DNA from: Cacajao melanocephalus
Lineage: Eukaryota > Chordata > Mammalia > Primates > Pitheciidae
Length of the DNA stretch: 64,000 nucleotides
Assembly (NCBI GenBank): GCA_963573385.1
Contig: CAUYLG010004908.1
Location: 121,997 to 185,996 of the forward strand
Direction of reading: 5' to 3'
Positions 25,990-42,187 of this stretch are shown here, one piece after another (the stretch's first letter is position 1; every line of letters begins with the position of its first letter). The notes under the pieces were generated by a model. The model was not told the DNA's origin. It searched no databases and was given only the letters and a program-made list of their open reading frames with translations. The translations under genes and the position numbers were made by a program.

Positions 25990-27090
25990 AGATATTCTTA
26001 AAGAGACATATATTGTGCTCATCAGAAACACCAATAAGAACTCTTTAGGGAAACTCTTGTTTACTGTAGCTTTTCAAAAGACTACCACAAACTTTCTCCA
26101 ACCGTCCAGAGTAAAAGACGTTGTGAGAAACAATGTAAGAATCAATACAGTTTAAAGAGATCATAGGGTCAGTTTACAATCATCTAGGGGATATTAATAA
26201 CCAGGCAAATTAGTGAATGAAATCTGATCATATAAAACAGTGGTTTTAAATTGGGGGGATCAACAAACTTATGGTCTCATTTCACAATACATTCTTTCCA
26301 TCGTACTCTGACATGCATAAGGAAGTGGATATTCTCACAGCCTCAATCCAACACACACACCAAAGAAAGTTCACAATTTGCAATAGTATGCATTATCACT
26401 CAAAGATGAAGTATAGTAATTCCAAAATCAGATCATGTAGATCAATAAATCAAACAGGGAATGTGAGTTTTCACAGTGAAGGTATACACTACTTGATCGC
26501 ATGATTATACTGCTCTTTTAGATAGCAGAAATATAAGAATAGAGCAGTTCTTATTCCCTACATTGAATCCAGAGATGTACATTTCAGTGTTGCCAAAGAT
26601 ACTTTTAGATGACACAACCATGAACCTAGCAACCCTTAAGCAAGTCATTTTCAGAGTTAGGTCAAAATGATAATGGGAAACAACAAAGGCAACTTATTCT
26701 CCCATAAAGATATGGTCAAAACACATCTTGTAAGAATTATTCTGTGAATAGCTTGAGCAAAGTTAATCTAAACTCACTTCCAGGACATTTAATTAACTAG
26801 TGACCAAGCATTATGATGAGAAAGTCCATCGTGGCCATTTATGTTTCCCAAGTAATCTACGCTCTTGCTTGACCACGGATAGCATCATTATGGGATGCCA
26901 GCGCTGCAGCAACAGGTTGAGAATCAAGAGGCTATTAAGGTGGATCAGGAAAGCAGTCAGGATAAAGAAGTAATGCCCAGTACAGGCCCAGGTATTTGCT
27001 AAACTAGGATTAATAGTCTTCCAGACTCAGAACTTAGATACGGAAATGTATCAGTCTACAAAAGACACCTATTAGCACAGAATCTACTCA
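25990..27090. other. Intron without recognised repeat
   Basis: About 1.1 kb of AT-rich sequence downstream of exon 14 in the transcript. I see nothing coding or repetitive. Confidence 0.5.
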
Positions 27091-27091
27091 C

Positions 27092-27232
27092 CAATTAGCA
27101 CAGAAGTGATATTGATATCCAAACGGGGTTTGGCCTTGGCTTCTAGCTTCAGTCGAGGAGGATGGAGACGACTAGCTGCCTGCTGTTGCCAAGATACAGA
27201 GCATGGCCAAGGCTCAATAAATGGCTCCCAGC
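27092..27232 (-). CDS. VPS13D: VPS13D exon (window exon 14)
   Basis: This 141-base exon (phase 1-1) encodes WEPFIEPWPCSVSWQQQAA and ends DINITSVLI plus one base. The W-E-P-x-x-E-P motif is a hallmark seen repeatedly in VPS13 proteins just upstream of or within the VAB region. The donor GTGAGT (27091) is strong and the acceptor is TTCTTTTAG. Confidence 0.95.
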
Positions 27233-27239
27233 CTAAAAG

Positions 27240-29311
<2,072 letters not shown>

Positions 29312-29395
29312 TCACTATTGGGCAATGGCATATTCTTGAATGAGCCAAACTACAGGATCAAAAAGAATTAACTATCAAAACATCTCTTGATTGAT

Positions 29396-29691
<296 letters not shown>

Positions 29692-29878
29692 TAGTTGTAA
29701 TGTATCAGATATGTTTTTAGCAGAACAGAAAATCTTTGCCTTCTGTGTTTATGTAATCTACTTGCTTTTCATCTTTCCCTATCCCATCCCGCCTCTGCCC
29801 TCATGTAAAATTATGTAGGTCCAGGCAAATATTTAAATTTATTTTTAAATCCCATGAAAACGTATGCTTTATACTGAC

Positions 29879-29968
29879 CTGAAAGAGCACGGTTATAATA
29901 ATCTCCAGAAAGGGTGAAGTGGGCGTAGCCTTCAGGGCTAGTTCTCACATGCTGAAGAAAATTCAGAC
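29879..29968 (-). CDS. VPS13D: VPS13D exon (window exon 13)
   Basis: This 90-base exon (phase 1-1) encodes LNFLQHVRTSPEGYAHFTL and ends DYYNRALS plus one base of Gly. The donor is GTCAGT at 29878 and the acceptor TCATTGCAG. The aromatic-rich GDYYNRALSGWEPF junction with the next exon resembles the repeated motif that opens VAB-type segments (inference). Confidence 0.96.
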
Positions 29969-30104
29969 CTGCAATGAAAGCAGGTGAATGCAATGAATTT
30001 TCCCAATGGCAGGGCAGCAGCAACCAAAACTGCCTTCTACAGATCAATCACACTAAAGAAACGTTAGCGCTAATACTCGCATAGGAGAGCACACAATATT
30101 CTGA

Positions 30105-30633
<529 letters not shown>

Positions 30634-31013
30634 TGATAAGAGAAGTCATGTTCTAATAAATATTAGCTCAGAATTTTAAGATTGCCATAGAAAAATAAGA
30701 AATCAACTAATTGGTCTCTGTAGAAAAGATATTCAGGGAAACAGTCAAAATTCTAGTTGTTATTTTTAACCAAGTAGCCCTGGTAGTGCCCTAGAAGCAC
30801 AGGGTAAGGACACTTCTGTACTGTGCAAGAGGCCAGATTCAAGCCCCAGAAGCAAACTTTACTTGAAGAGAGAAGAGGCTGGCAAGATGGAAACAATGGA
30901 AAATTAAAACTAAAGTTTTCATATTTTTAGTAGAGATGGGGTTTCACCACTAGTAAATGGCATGGTAGAGAGAGTGAGATTTTCATTTACTCTCCTCAAA
31001 ACCTCACCCTCAG

Positions 31014-31300
<287 letters not shown>

Positions 31301-31345
31301 TCACCCTCCCACTGCTTGCAGTGATGCCTTAAGGATAAAGTATTC

Positions 31346-31477
31346 CCGCCAGAAGTGGTGGTGGACTGTTGTCATCCTAGCTACTCAGGAAGCAGGAGAG
31401 CTGCTTGAGTCCAGGAGTTCGAGACCAACCTTGGGCAACAAAGCAAGACTCACCTTTGGGGGGAAAAATAAAAAAAG
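31346..31477 (+). mobile_element. Alu fragment, antisense to VPS13D
   Basis: A diverged single arm with tcctagctactcaggaagc and ttcgagaccaaccttgg, followed by an A-rich tail. Confidence 0.7.
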
Positions 31478-31975
31478 GATAGAGTACTCCTACTTTGGTC
31501 CCCATTTGAGCAAAGGACAGTTCACATATAAATAGTGTTTTACTCTTAGACGGCCCTGTAGTACACTTTCTAGTAAGATTCCTGTTTTTGATTTTCAAGA
31601 GATAATACAACAGAACCATTGTTTTCTGAGCTTATCTGTTAAATGCCTAGTAGTATTCACTACAATCTTTAGATACGCAAAAAGATAAGAAAACTGAAGA
31701 GATTTGGAATTATTTAGCTAGATATGTTGTTAATATAATGGAAATTTTATCAAAGACCATTCCTATTACCAAGCTATAGGCTGAAGGCCACATATGGCAA
31801 ATAAAAGTTTCCTTAAAATATATATAATGAAAAACATATGTAAAACTATTACCTAAATTTCACCCAAATGACTAAGTAGAGTATGAATGACATTAAAAAA
31901 AAAAAAAAGGCCCCAAATAATACAGCAACGACTGAAAATATTCAACATGAATCTGAAAATCAGGACAACACTCAC

Positions 31976-32182
31976 GGGAAAAGGTGAGTTCAGCGAGAGG
32001 AACATCACAATCCATGCAGTCATCGATGAAACAGATGCACACACTCTCAGCTTTGATCTCCACGCCAGAGATCCATGGCACTGCCACAGCCCCCGGGCTA
32101 TCACGGCTGGTGGAGGCCAAGGAAAGAGACTTCAGAGGTTCCGCATTCTTAAACAACCAACTTGCTGCCTTTTTCAATTGGC
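31976..32182 (-). CDS. VPS13D: VPS13D exon (window exon 12): UBA third helix and linker
   Basis: This 207-base exon (phase 1-1) starts GQLKKAASWLFKNAEPL, matching the third UBA helix with its Ala-x-x-Trp-Leu signature. It continues through a Ser-rich linker (SLASTSRDSP) to VCICFIDDCMDCDVPLAEL, the start of a beta-rich segment. The donor GTGAGT (31975) is strong; the acceptor reads TTTGAAG with a modest pyrimidine tract. A long plus-strand reading frame over this exon is a shadow. Confidence 0.96.
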
Positions 32183-32369
32183 CTTCAAAGAAATTAAGAA
32201 GCGATCAGTTCTACCAGCTTCCACAGCTACCCTGGCCACTCACAGAGGAAACAGAGAAATAAAGTTCTCTAGAGACCTACGGGGAAGCCAAGAGAGTCTT
32301 GATCCCAGAAGTATTCCTAGACTTAATAAAAAAGAGGGGTTGGGAGGGAATCTCAGCATAATAGTAATC

Positions 32370-32680
32370 CTGCTTTTAAGCAAACATTTTGTTGCACAGC
32401 TTCCACTCAAATTTACCACATCTTTTATGATCTGGCCCAAAATGCCCCCAGGAAGCCATCCCCCTCTGCCATGCCATCTGTAGAAAGAGAGGAGAGAAGA
32501 GGGCAGGAGAGGATCCAGATACTAGGTACTTAATCTTCACTACGTAGTTTTGCATATGTATTGATGTGCTGCTTTGTAATTGTTCTCAAATGTCTTACTT
32601 TGCGCATAAAATGTGTCTTCTCAGCTAGTCACAAATGCCTTGAGAACAGAGAGCAATGAGAGAATTGCACGTGTGTAATC
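32370..32680 (+). repeat. L2-like remnant
   Basis: Motifs such as catcttttatgatctggccc and gaagccatccccctctgcc fit the L2 3' region. Confidence 0.5.
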
Positions 32681-32799
32681 TATAGCCCTTACTAAAAGCC
32701 TCTTGAATACAACCAGGTTGCTAACGTTCCCCCTCCTCCCAAAAAAGAAAAGAGAAGCAATGCAAGCCCATACTTTTAAGTCACCAGAGGCCAGTATCA

Positions 32800-33050
32800 G
32801 GGACAGTGTAAGTGGTCAAGGGCATGGGCTCTAGAGCAGGATGGCCTGGCTTTAAGTCCTATTCTGCCCTTATCAGCTGCTGGCTCTTGGGCAAGTAATT
32901 CGATCTCTTTCTGCCCTACAGCACCCATTTAAAAGGACTGACAGGAAGAGGAAAGAACGAGTACATGGAAAGTCCTCAGAGTGAAGCCCGGCATGGAATA
33001 AACATTATTTGCTATTATCTACATTACAGATAAGCATTAGTTGCTATTAT
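32800..33050 (+). repeat. MIR
   Basis: The sequence gcatgggctctagagcagg, tggctcttgggcaagtaa and the trailing part follow the MIR consensus. Confidence 0.7.
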
Positions 33051-33109
33051 CATATTCATTACTGATGGAACTAAGTTTTATTTACTAAAGAAATAAAAAC
33101 TACCAGACA

Positions 33110-33424
33110 GGCCAAGCACAGGGGCTGATGCCTATAGTCCCAATGCTTTGGGAGGTTTAGGCAAGGGAATCACTTTAGGTCAGGAATTTGAGACCAGCCT
33201 GGGCCAACACAGCAAGACCCCGTCTCTACAAAAAATTTAAACATTAGCCAGGCATGGTGGCGCATGCTGTAGTCCCAGCTACTCAGGAGGTTTAGGTGGG
33301 AGGATCATTTGAGCCCAGGAGTTTGAGGCGAGAGTGAGCCATCATCAGTGCACCACCACTACACTCCAGCGTGGGCAACAGGGCAAAACCCAGTATCTAA
33401 AATTAAAAAAAAAAAGAAAAAAAA
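33110..33424 (+). mobile_element. Old Alu, antisense to VPS13D
   Basis: A full-length but diverged copy with a tail of A runs broken by t and g. Confidence 0.88.
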
Positions 33425-33445
33425 TCCAAAAGATTCTCAGAACTT

Positions 33446-33462
33446 AAAAAAGGGGGGGGGGG
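33446..33462. repeat. A6-G11 homopolymer tract
   Basis: Six A are followed by eleven G, a slippage-prone site in an intron. Confidence 0.9.
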
Positions 33463-33479
33463 TGCTTGAATTGTTAAAG

Positions 33480-34180
33480 AAAGTAAAAAGCATAGGAAAA
33501 CTAAATATTAAGGGGTATAAAATTAATTAAACCAAAAACTAATGACGACTGGGTAAAACAAAACCAAGGAACACATAAGAACTAGGTCTACCTTCATTTT
33601 TTTCAGAATGCAAAAGGTAAGTTAATGTAAACAAGCATGTCATGAAACAAGTCTTTTCACACACAAATCGGCTGGAATTTAACCTAGATACAATTTTTTA
33701 GAAAAAGATTTGTCAATTCAAGAGCCCTAAGAAAATTTAAAAAATAAATAAATAAACAAAGTAAAGAGCCTGAAAAATATATCTATACCCCTTGGTCTGT
33801 TATTTAAAATACAGATCTCTCTACCAAGGATATACTTAAAAGACACAGACAAAAGTTCACACCAAAAAATGTTTACTATAGAAGTGTGTATAATATTGAA
33901 TGAATAACAAGTGAAGAATGATTAAATTACAATATATCCTTAGAGTCAATGTAAAAAGATCAATGTTGATAAATAATTCCAATGACATGGGGAAATGCTG
34001 CTGATATATTAAGTATATCATAACAAATAATAATTCAATAAAATATTTTTAAAAGACTAAAAAATTGTATTTGCAACAGAATCTATCAATATATTAAAAA
34101 TTACATGTGTGTATGTATGTGTGTATATGGATATACTGTCCACAGTATGTAGAGAAGTAGAAAGAAAGTGCACACATGTG
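33480..34180. other. Intron with possible L1 3'-end remnant
   Basis: The part around 33840-34030 resembles old L1 3' sequence (aaaaatgtttactatagaag, gaatgattaaattacaat). A short tg/ta repeat lies at 34104-34138. Confidence 0.45.
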
Positions 34181-34189
34181 TAAAGACTG

Positions 34190-34329
34190 GAAAGGAGGCT
34201 GAGGCAGGAGGACTGCTTGAGCTCAGGAGTTGGAGGCTGCAGTGAGCTACGATTGCAACACGATTATGACTGCATTGCAGCCTGGGCAACAGAGTGAGAC
34301 CCTGTCTCTTAAAAAAAGGGGAAAAAAAG
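34190..34329 (+). mobile_element. Alu right-arm fragment, antisense to VPS13D
   Basis: It starts at ggaggctgaggcaggagg and ends with an A-rich tail after gagtgagaccctgtctc; the 5' part is missing. Confidence 0.85.
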
Positions 34330-34399
34330 ATGGGAGGAAATGCAGCTTATGCTGTACTTCTCTTTTTTAAGCGAAAGAGAAACATGGAGGTGGAAAGGA

Positions 34400-34650
34400 A
34401 GCGAGATGTAGAAGAACACAGGTTTAGGAGTCAGGTAGACCTAGCTTTAAGCCCATCTTAGGGGACTAAGATGTGACCTCAAACAAGTTTACTCAGGAAG
34501 TTTCACCTGACCAATCGGAGCAGGTTTCCTCATCTAAAGTGGGAATAATAATGTCTGCCTCCAAGGGCTGTGAAGAGGATGCAACAAGAAAACACAAAGA
34601 CAAGCATCCAGGACCTCAATAAATGGTCATAATCATCAGCATCACCACTA
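34400..34650 (+). repeat. MIR
   Basis: It carries tttaggagtcaggtagacc and tttcctcatctaaagtggg in MIR order. Confidence 0.65.
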
Positions 34651-34659
34651 TTAGCACGA

Positions 34660-35213
<554 letters not shown>

Positions 35214-35218
35214 TAAAA

Positions 35219-35470
<252 letters not shown>

Positions 35471-35627
35471 TTATTACTGATCCAGGATGATACGCAGTCC
35501 AGAGGAGACACATAAAGGGTACAAACAAACTCAGCTCTCTATGTCACCTTGTGGCAGTAGGAGAGGAAATGGGAAGGAAGCATATCATCAAGATAAATAA
35601 TAGATAACAGAACCCTGTTCAAATTAC

Positions 35628-35702
35628 CTTGACACACGAAAAGAGCTTTGCAACAATCATCCATGCTGAATCCCAGCTCCTGCAGTCTAGCCAGCTGTAA
35701 CT
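35628..35702 (-). CDS. VPS13D: VPS13D exon (window exon 11): first half of the UBA domain
   Basis: This 75-base exon encodes LQLARLQELGFSMDDC and then KALFVCQ. It has the pattern of UBA helix 1, the Gly-Phe loop and helix 2. UBA domains are about 40-residue three-helix bundles that bind ubiquitin; the VPS13D UBA is reported to bind ubiquitin chains. The exon takes two bases from the left codon and gives one to the right (phase 1-1), so skipping would be in-frame and would destroy the UBA. The acceptor is TTTTCTAG; the donor GTAATT (35627) is weak. An inverted Alu pair lies 160 bases into the downstream intron. Confidence 0.95.
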
Positions 35703-36023
35703 CTAGAAAACAAATAACATAAAATTTTCATAAATAATTTTATGTCAATTAATCTACAAACTAATTTTAGAAAAAAAGAAAAGAAATTCAAAACCCGTGA
35801 CTAAAACACTTAATTTCTCTAAGCAAAACTGGGCTCCTAGTTGGAGAGTTCTGGCTAGTGTACCCTGACGTCTTTGAGTCTTTTCCTCATATTGACTATG
35901 TTTTTAAATTGGTGTCCTTGCCGGGAATGAGGGGGGGAAAGGTCTATTTCCCATCTGGTCCCTTCATTCCACCATCTGGCATCTAAATTTTCCCCTGACT
36001 AGGTTTTAAACAGCTTAAAATTA

Positions 36024-36325
<302 letters not shown>

Positions 36326-36644
36326 AATTAATAATAAAAGCTTAAAAATAAAACTTATTGTTATATATATAACTTCAGAGGAGAACTCTTAAAGCTTAAA
36401 ACTAAACTTTGGCATTATCCAGGTAACTCTGGAAAAATTTGAAAGAGGAAAAATAGTAGAGTAGTTGGGTTAGGGGTGTTTTGCTTGTTTTTAAACTTAA
36501 AAAAATGAGACAGTCATACTTATGACTTACAATTATACTTAACGACAAACAAAGTCTGAACAATTGTGCAAAAGAAAATTTTAAGAGTCAAAAAGAAGAA
36601 GTGTTATTAGAAAGACTGAGTGGGTTTTATAGTTAAACACCTAC

Positions 36645-36855
36645 CCAAGACAGGATCTAAGGTATGTCTTGTTCCTTCTCTGATTTCCTCTCCAACGCGA
36701 GATGCACCTGGAAGGTGACTGCCAACGGAGTCTGACCCCAGGGCCACTGAGTCTGGCACTGCAGCATTAGCTTGCTCTGGGATGGATTTTGCAATGGCAA
36801 GAAACAGCTGAACATCGTTATAGGAGAGTCTGATATCCAGGGCTTGTAACTGAAT
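36645..36855 (-). CDS. VPS13D: VPS13D exon (window exon 10), last bridge exon before the UBA
   Basis: This 211-base exon begins IQLQALDIRLSYNDVQLFL and ends GTRHTLDPVL plus one base. The first half is a hydrophobic strand/helix segment; the second half (PEQANAAVPDS onward) is a Pro/Ser/Gly linker leading to the UBA. The acceptor is a long T run ending TTTAG and the donor is GTAGGT at 36644. Confidence 0.95.
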
Positions 36856-37599
36856 CTAAAAAAAAGTAAAAAAAGGTAGCCATTTTTTAAAGTTGCATCG
36901 GTTTTGCATCCATGTCTCTTACAGATATGGATAAATAATTCCTATTTCAAGTTCTAAAAGTCCAACAGAGACCGCATCAAATTTCTCATTTAAAAGATTG
37001 CAAAGATCTTAAAATTAAGCACTAATAGCCATAAGGCAAGATGTCTCAACTATGAGGTCAAATGGTCACAAAACTGCACCTCATAAAGAATACTAAGCTA
37101 GGATAATTACTAGAGCAATTAGTATTTCAGCAGAATGATTTTCATATAAGTATATTAATCATTAAAGCAGAGGACCAAAGATGGCTCTGGGGCAGAAAGG
37201 ACCACCTATCAGTAACATTTGTTAATCCCTTTTGCATGGATCTATTTAATTTTTTAAATCGCTAAAATAAAATTATCAACCAATAAAATTTATCTCTTCT
37301 TTATTCAACCATAACTTAAATGAGTCAAGTTTGACACTGTTTCCTGAAATCCAGTCTTCCTGAGAAATCAGCAGTACAGCTACGTCCGGTACAGGCAGCG
37401 CAGACACCAAAACCAGACTAGGGCACAAATAGGCACTCTCGATAACTGTCTCAATGTCTGACAATGGTGACTTATTAATTTTTTGTGTGTGAGGGTAAAA
37501 AAAAGACCAAAAATCAGAATGGCTTTTCCCTCTCTTTTAACCTCCTATGGTTCAAATGGATTCATTAACTATCCCCCTTCAACCAAAGAAATCAAACAC

Positions 37600-37935
37600 C
37601 CAGTTCTCAAGCCTGCCTTCCCTTGCTTCACCTTGAATTCTCCTTATGTCCCAGTGTGGTTCTTCGCTCTAGTTAGACCATCCTGCTTCCAGTCAATTTA
37701 GGTTATTCACGTGGAACACTCTCCCCCTCCTCTTCTCTTGTCTATTTACATGCTACCCTTCCTCCCAAATCAACCTTACCTGGAGTCTCACTCAAGATTT
37801 ATATTCCTCCCTATGCTGAGTTCTGCTTTCTATAAGCTTCTATAGAACTTCAAGATTATATGAGACAACTCAGGTCTTTTATCCTCCCCAAGACTGTAGG
37901 ATCTTCTAGGACAGAGACAATGCCATATTTACTTT
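37600..37935 (+). repeat. L2 remnant
   Basis: The stretch with tcctcccaaatcaacctt, agcttctatagaacttcaag and aggacagagacaatgcc follows the L2 3' end. Confidence 0.6.
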
Positions 37936-38045
37936 GTATCTGCTGAAGTAAGTAAGAAGTTGTTGGGCTCAGAGTAATTAAGAGTGCCTGCACAGGAAAG
38001 TGTTTGACAGCTTATCAACGTATTGCACAGATTTTGCATCATTAC

Positions 38046-38201
38046 CTCTAGGACAGGTGGGAAATCTTCACTATTGAATGCATCCATCAATCCTGAACTA
38101 TTTTGATAAGAAGAATTCCCCACCAACTCCACTTGAATTTGTACGGGGTCCACAATTGAAAGAGCTGTATCATGCTCATTCCCTAGTCGGCATGAAAACA
38201 C
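38046..38201 (-). CDS. VPS13D: VPS13D exon (window exon 9)
   Basis: This exon has 52 whole codons, phase 0 on both sides, from VFSCRLGNEHDTAL to EDFPPVLE. The donor GTAATG (38045) is weak and the acceptor is TTCTCTAG. It contains VDPVQIQVELVG, a motif recurrent at strand pairs in VPS13 proteins. Skipping it would keep the frame. Confidence 0.96.
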
Positions 38202-38439
38202 CTAGAGAATCAAATGCAATATGGTAAGAATTAATGTCTGATTTAGGAAGGGTTCAACCAACAGCACAAAGAGGCTATCTTAGAAGAACTCAGCCATGTG
38301 TTATCACAAGACCCATAACAACTGCTGAAATAAATAATGTGAAAAGTGAGCCCCCACCCCGTGCCAATCACTGCCGAGAGCACATGCAATAGTTCACCCA
38401 GAGGAAAAGGCAGTTTAGCAATATACCCCGAAAGGCTTA

Positions 38440-38890
38440 CAAATCTCACACCCTTTGATCCAATAATCCTACTTCTCTCTAGAAACTAGCAAGATATATA
38501 CATTAAAAAATTCTCTAAACCATTATTTAATAGTTTAAAAAAAGGGCAGCCAAGGTTATATCACATCTACTCAAAGAAATATTTGCAGCCACTTAAAAAT
38601 GACAAAAAAGACCATATGGATTGTAAGAAGACAGTTAAAAAACAGACTATATGAAAATATAACCCAGAATATGTTATGCCCTGACTTTAAGGAAAGAAAC
38701 ACACCAAAATGTCAAGAGAAATCATATACAATTTCCAAGTTTATTTTCCCTCCCCTCAATAATTTCGTAATTAAAAATAAACACATTAATGATTAAAGCT
38801 GGGTGATAGGTACATATGGAGTTCATTATACCATTCTGTTTACTTTGTATATGTTTGAAATGTTCTATAATAAACGTTTAAAAAATAAAT
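38440..38890 (+). mobile_element. Old L1 3' end
   Basis: The end region gctgggtgataggtacatat, tactttgtatatgtttgaaa, cataataaacgtttaaaaa-like tail is the classic L1M 3' terminus. Confidence 0.75.
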
Positions 38891-38894
38891 ACAT

Positions 38895-40410
38895 TCATTG
38901 GGAGAGAGAAAGAAGGGAGAGAGGGAGAAAGGATTCCAATTTTAGGACCAAATTATTTTGCCTGCTTAGGAAGAGCACAGAGGAAAGAAAAGAGCAATCA
39001 CTTTGGCCCTTCTTACTCTCTTCAACCCTCCGCCGCCTTTTTGGGGCATACCCTAGTGCTGCTGAATAACATGTGACCCTGAGGTCCTTTGCCATATTCA
39101 AAATTCAAAATTCGTACTTTATAAATTCTCCCCAATGATTTATCAAGCTGGTCTTAAAATTCAGCTCCAATTGTGCTGCCTAGAAGGCAGGACTGAAAGG
39201 AGTTTCCAGCGATCTCAAATATTTTGCCATGTTGTTGTCCTAAGACTTTAGAGCAGAAAAGTTTCATTCTCCTTTTTCCTTCAGGGGTTTCTGCTACACA
39301 AAACCCAATTGTACCTGACAGTTCATTCATCAATCACCAAGATTCTCCATTCAAAGCTAGTATTGTGGTGGCCTGGAAGGCAGATGAATTGCAATTTCAT
39401 GATCAACTCACATCACACCAGCATGCAAATCCTTCCTCTCAAACGGAGGTTTTTTACAAGAGAGAAACAGGCGGTCAAGAAGTAGAGTCTCTACAGGCCT
39501 TATTCCACTCTGTTTGTCTTAAAAAAGGGGGCCATATACTGCTAACAGTGATATTAAGTTTTATTCATTAAAACTTTGAGCAATACCACTGGAAAGAAAA
39601 AGGCATGAAAAGTCCCATCACAAAGCAAAACGAACCCTGACCAAATATCCTAACAGTATGGCATGGGGAATGTTAGCTGAGATCAGTGAAGTACAAACAT
39701 CTGATACAAACAAGAACCTGCCACAGTTCCCCTTCTGTCTCCCCAGCCCATGGCTTAACAAGAGACAAAGTGCTTTGTGCCTAATATTGCAAAATGACAT
39801 TTTCAAGCCACAAAGGCCACTCTAGCACAAACTATCTTCTTCATGAGACGACATCAGAGCCTAAAGCATCACTATTATACATATACATGTGCTCCTTTCA
39901 GCCAGGCATGACTCTGCAGAGCTGCCCTTTTCTAGATCAGGTATTCCTGAAAGGGTAACATATAAAATCCTTAGCACTTTTTAGAAATAGGTTTCTCTTC
40001 CCAAAGCCCTCGTTCTTCACAGGACTGCACTCGAGGTGAGGAGGGGATACAGGAGACATTAGACCTAGGGCCTCCCCTTCACAGACCAGGTCTGCAGAAC
40101 GAGAGGACACAACAAGGTTCCTGACAGGGCAGTGGGGACTGGAAAAGTCTCCTTGAACTTGTGGAGGAAGAAAGGATGTAAGAGAAAGAGGCAAATGCCC
40201 TCTGCATATTTATAGCTTAACCCTGGAAGACTGAATTCATGCATTAGAACAGCCAGGTAGATTTGGGGAGAAAACAAAGAGGAGAAGAGGGCAGGGGTCT
40301 TCCAATTCCATGAATTACTTCCCCTAATGAAAGTTTAAGAGGTAAAATTCTCTTTCAGACGCTTTGCCCATGAGCCAACATGCAGTGCTGTGATCAACAC
40401 ATAAGACTTC
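38895..40410. other. Intron, mostly unique sequence
   Basis: A short gagaaag-rich stretch follows the L1 tail at 38903-38935. Otherwise no repeat or exon was recognised between exons 8 and 9. Confidence 0.5.
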
Positions 40411-40414
40411 TTAC

Positions 40415-40548
40415 CTCGATGCCAAACAAACTTCCTGAAAAGGGGCGATCAACAAACCGGGGCTTATAGGTGAGCACCGTGGTGCCTTTCAGAATAATGG
40501 CATTGGTGTCGAAGCAGGACACATCTTCAACGACCACAAACTCCGTGC
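40415..40548 (-). CDS. VPS13D: VPS13D exon (window exon 8)
   Basis: This 134-base exon starts with two bases completing Gly, then TEFVVVEDVSCFDTNAII, and ends GSLFGIE at a codon boundary. The donor GTAAGA (40414) is good and the acceptor is CTTTCCAG. Alternating hydrophobic and polar residues are typical of the beta-strand groove. Confidence 0.95.
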
Positions 40549-40551
40549 CTG

Positions 40552-41685
40552 GAAAGGACAACATCGTCAATCAAGCCAGGGCTGCCGGGAAGCTGGAAAA
40601 CACCAGGCTGTTGCAAACAAAGCAGCACATCTCCACCAGGCAATCACACGAACCAGAACGTCTGCTGACATTTGCTACACTGTCATCCTGAACCAATTCT
40701 CTGCATCTGGCCACATACAGCTGAGCTCACAGAGTCCTACAGCAGCAGGAAAGACTGGGATGTGATTTCTCTCTTCAGAATAGGTTTAAACTAGATAGAG
40801 AAACTGCACCCCAGTCCTCCTGCGAGGCCTAAGAGATATTCAGAAGTTCACAAAGTCATCCTCTCCCGAAGTGGTGACTTGACTGAAGATTCCAGGAAGA
40901 AGACTCAGGTACTAATATGTTGGTCAGGCACTATGCACCTAAGTAGCTGTTTACAAAGTTGTGTACAAAGAACGCAGACCAATTTAATGGAGAGATTTTT
41001 GAAATCAGTATGTTTTCAACTTATTTGTATATATGTAATAGCAAATTCACTCTGCTTTACACTGTGTTTTTATCAAAAACCATATATAGATCAAGCTTTT
41101 GTAACTGAACTCATGTAAAAGGCACTGTGCTAGCCAGCTTCATCAAAACCATTGAGAAGCAGGTACGGGTATCAGAAACGTAACAATAAATACACAAACA
41201 CATACAGAGGCACTAGATGGGTTCACCAGTCAACAAAAGCCATAGTAAATCCATCTATACCAAGAAAAATATCCTTTTTGTAATTGAAAATAAAAATCTC
41301 CTCGCTTTTTATCTTCAAAACTGAGATTTTCACATATTGAACTTGCCTAAACTCCATAAAGCACATCTGTTAGGGCCCTAAAGATCAAACCGAAAATTGA
41401 AGCCAGGCTGCACATTGGAAAAAAAGACCACTGCCCAGGCAGGTGCTCAGACCAGGCACATGCACTAGGCAGGCAGGGGAGAGGGACAAGTGACCCTGCA
41501 CCCTTCAGTTGGGCCAGGCAGCTCACACCTGAAAAATAGAGGTCAAGACCTCTGACGCTTACAGGTCTGTAAAAGATGCAAATGTGTAAGTGCTCATGTC
41601 AAAAAATGAGAGAAATCATCCTGGTAAGACAGATATTGAGCCTAATGTCCCACCTAAGCACCAACGAATCACACCAACATATAAT
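40552..41685. other. Intron without recognised repeat
   Basis: About 1.1 kb between exons 7 and 8. Nothing coding or repetitive was recognised. Confidence 0.5.
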
Positions 41686-41688
41686 CAC

Positions 41689-41954
41689 CTGTTACATTGA
41701 TCTTGACCTCCAGATGTCTTTCGTTGGACACAGGAAGGGAAGATCGCTTGGTAACTACTCCATTCTTCACAGTTTTGGGAACTATAGCAGATTCGCTGCT
41801 AGAGTTATGGTGACGAGAAGGAGTAACATGACTTTGTTTCTTAATATCACTGGGAGTGTGGAGAAAATCATGGACTAACAGTAGCCAGTCAAATATGAGA
41901 AACACACGGAGACTGTTGAGAACTACTGTAAAGCAGGAGGAATCCTTGGTAGAT
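41689..41954 (-). CDS. VPS13D: VPS13D exon (window exon 7), hydrophobic strand then Ser/His linker
   Basis: This is the longest exon here, 266 bases. It begins STKDSSCFTVVL, passes through the hydrophobic stretch VFLIFDWLLLVHDFL, then a polar linker with HHNSSSES and basic patches, and ends HLEVKINVT plus one base. The donor GTGATT (41688) is weak and the acceptor is TTTTTGTAG. The hydrophobic stretch fits a groove-lining helix or strand rather than a membrane span (inference). Confidence 0.96.
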
Positions 41955-42187
41955 CTACAAAAAGAAGACAGGAGAAAATAAGTAGGAAAAAAGAAACATG
42001 GTATCTCAATAACCTGCAAATGTACTGCTCAGTTTTGGCAGGTGGTATTCCAGAATTTTCTAAACTGCCTGCTTTGAGTATCGGTAAACTTTGAACACTG
42101 GTCGAATAACACATTAGGTGTAATAAGTTAATCATATTTTTAAACAACAAGGAACATTCATAAGAAAGTAGCACAGACAGCATAGCT

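Noticed and set aside
31887..32483. A 198-codon plus-strand open frame
   Set aside because: It overlaps window exon 12 on the opposite strand and reads only as the complement of VPS13D; no recognisable protein.
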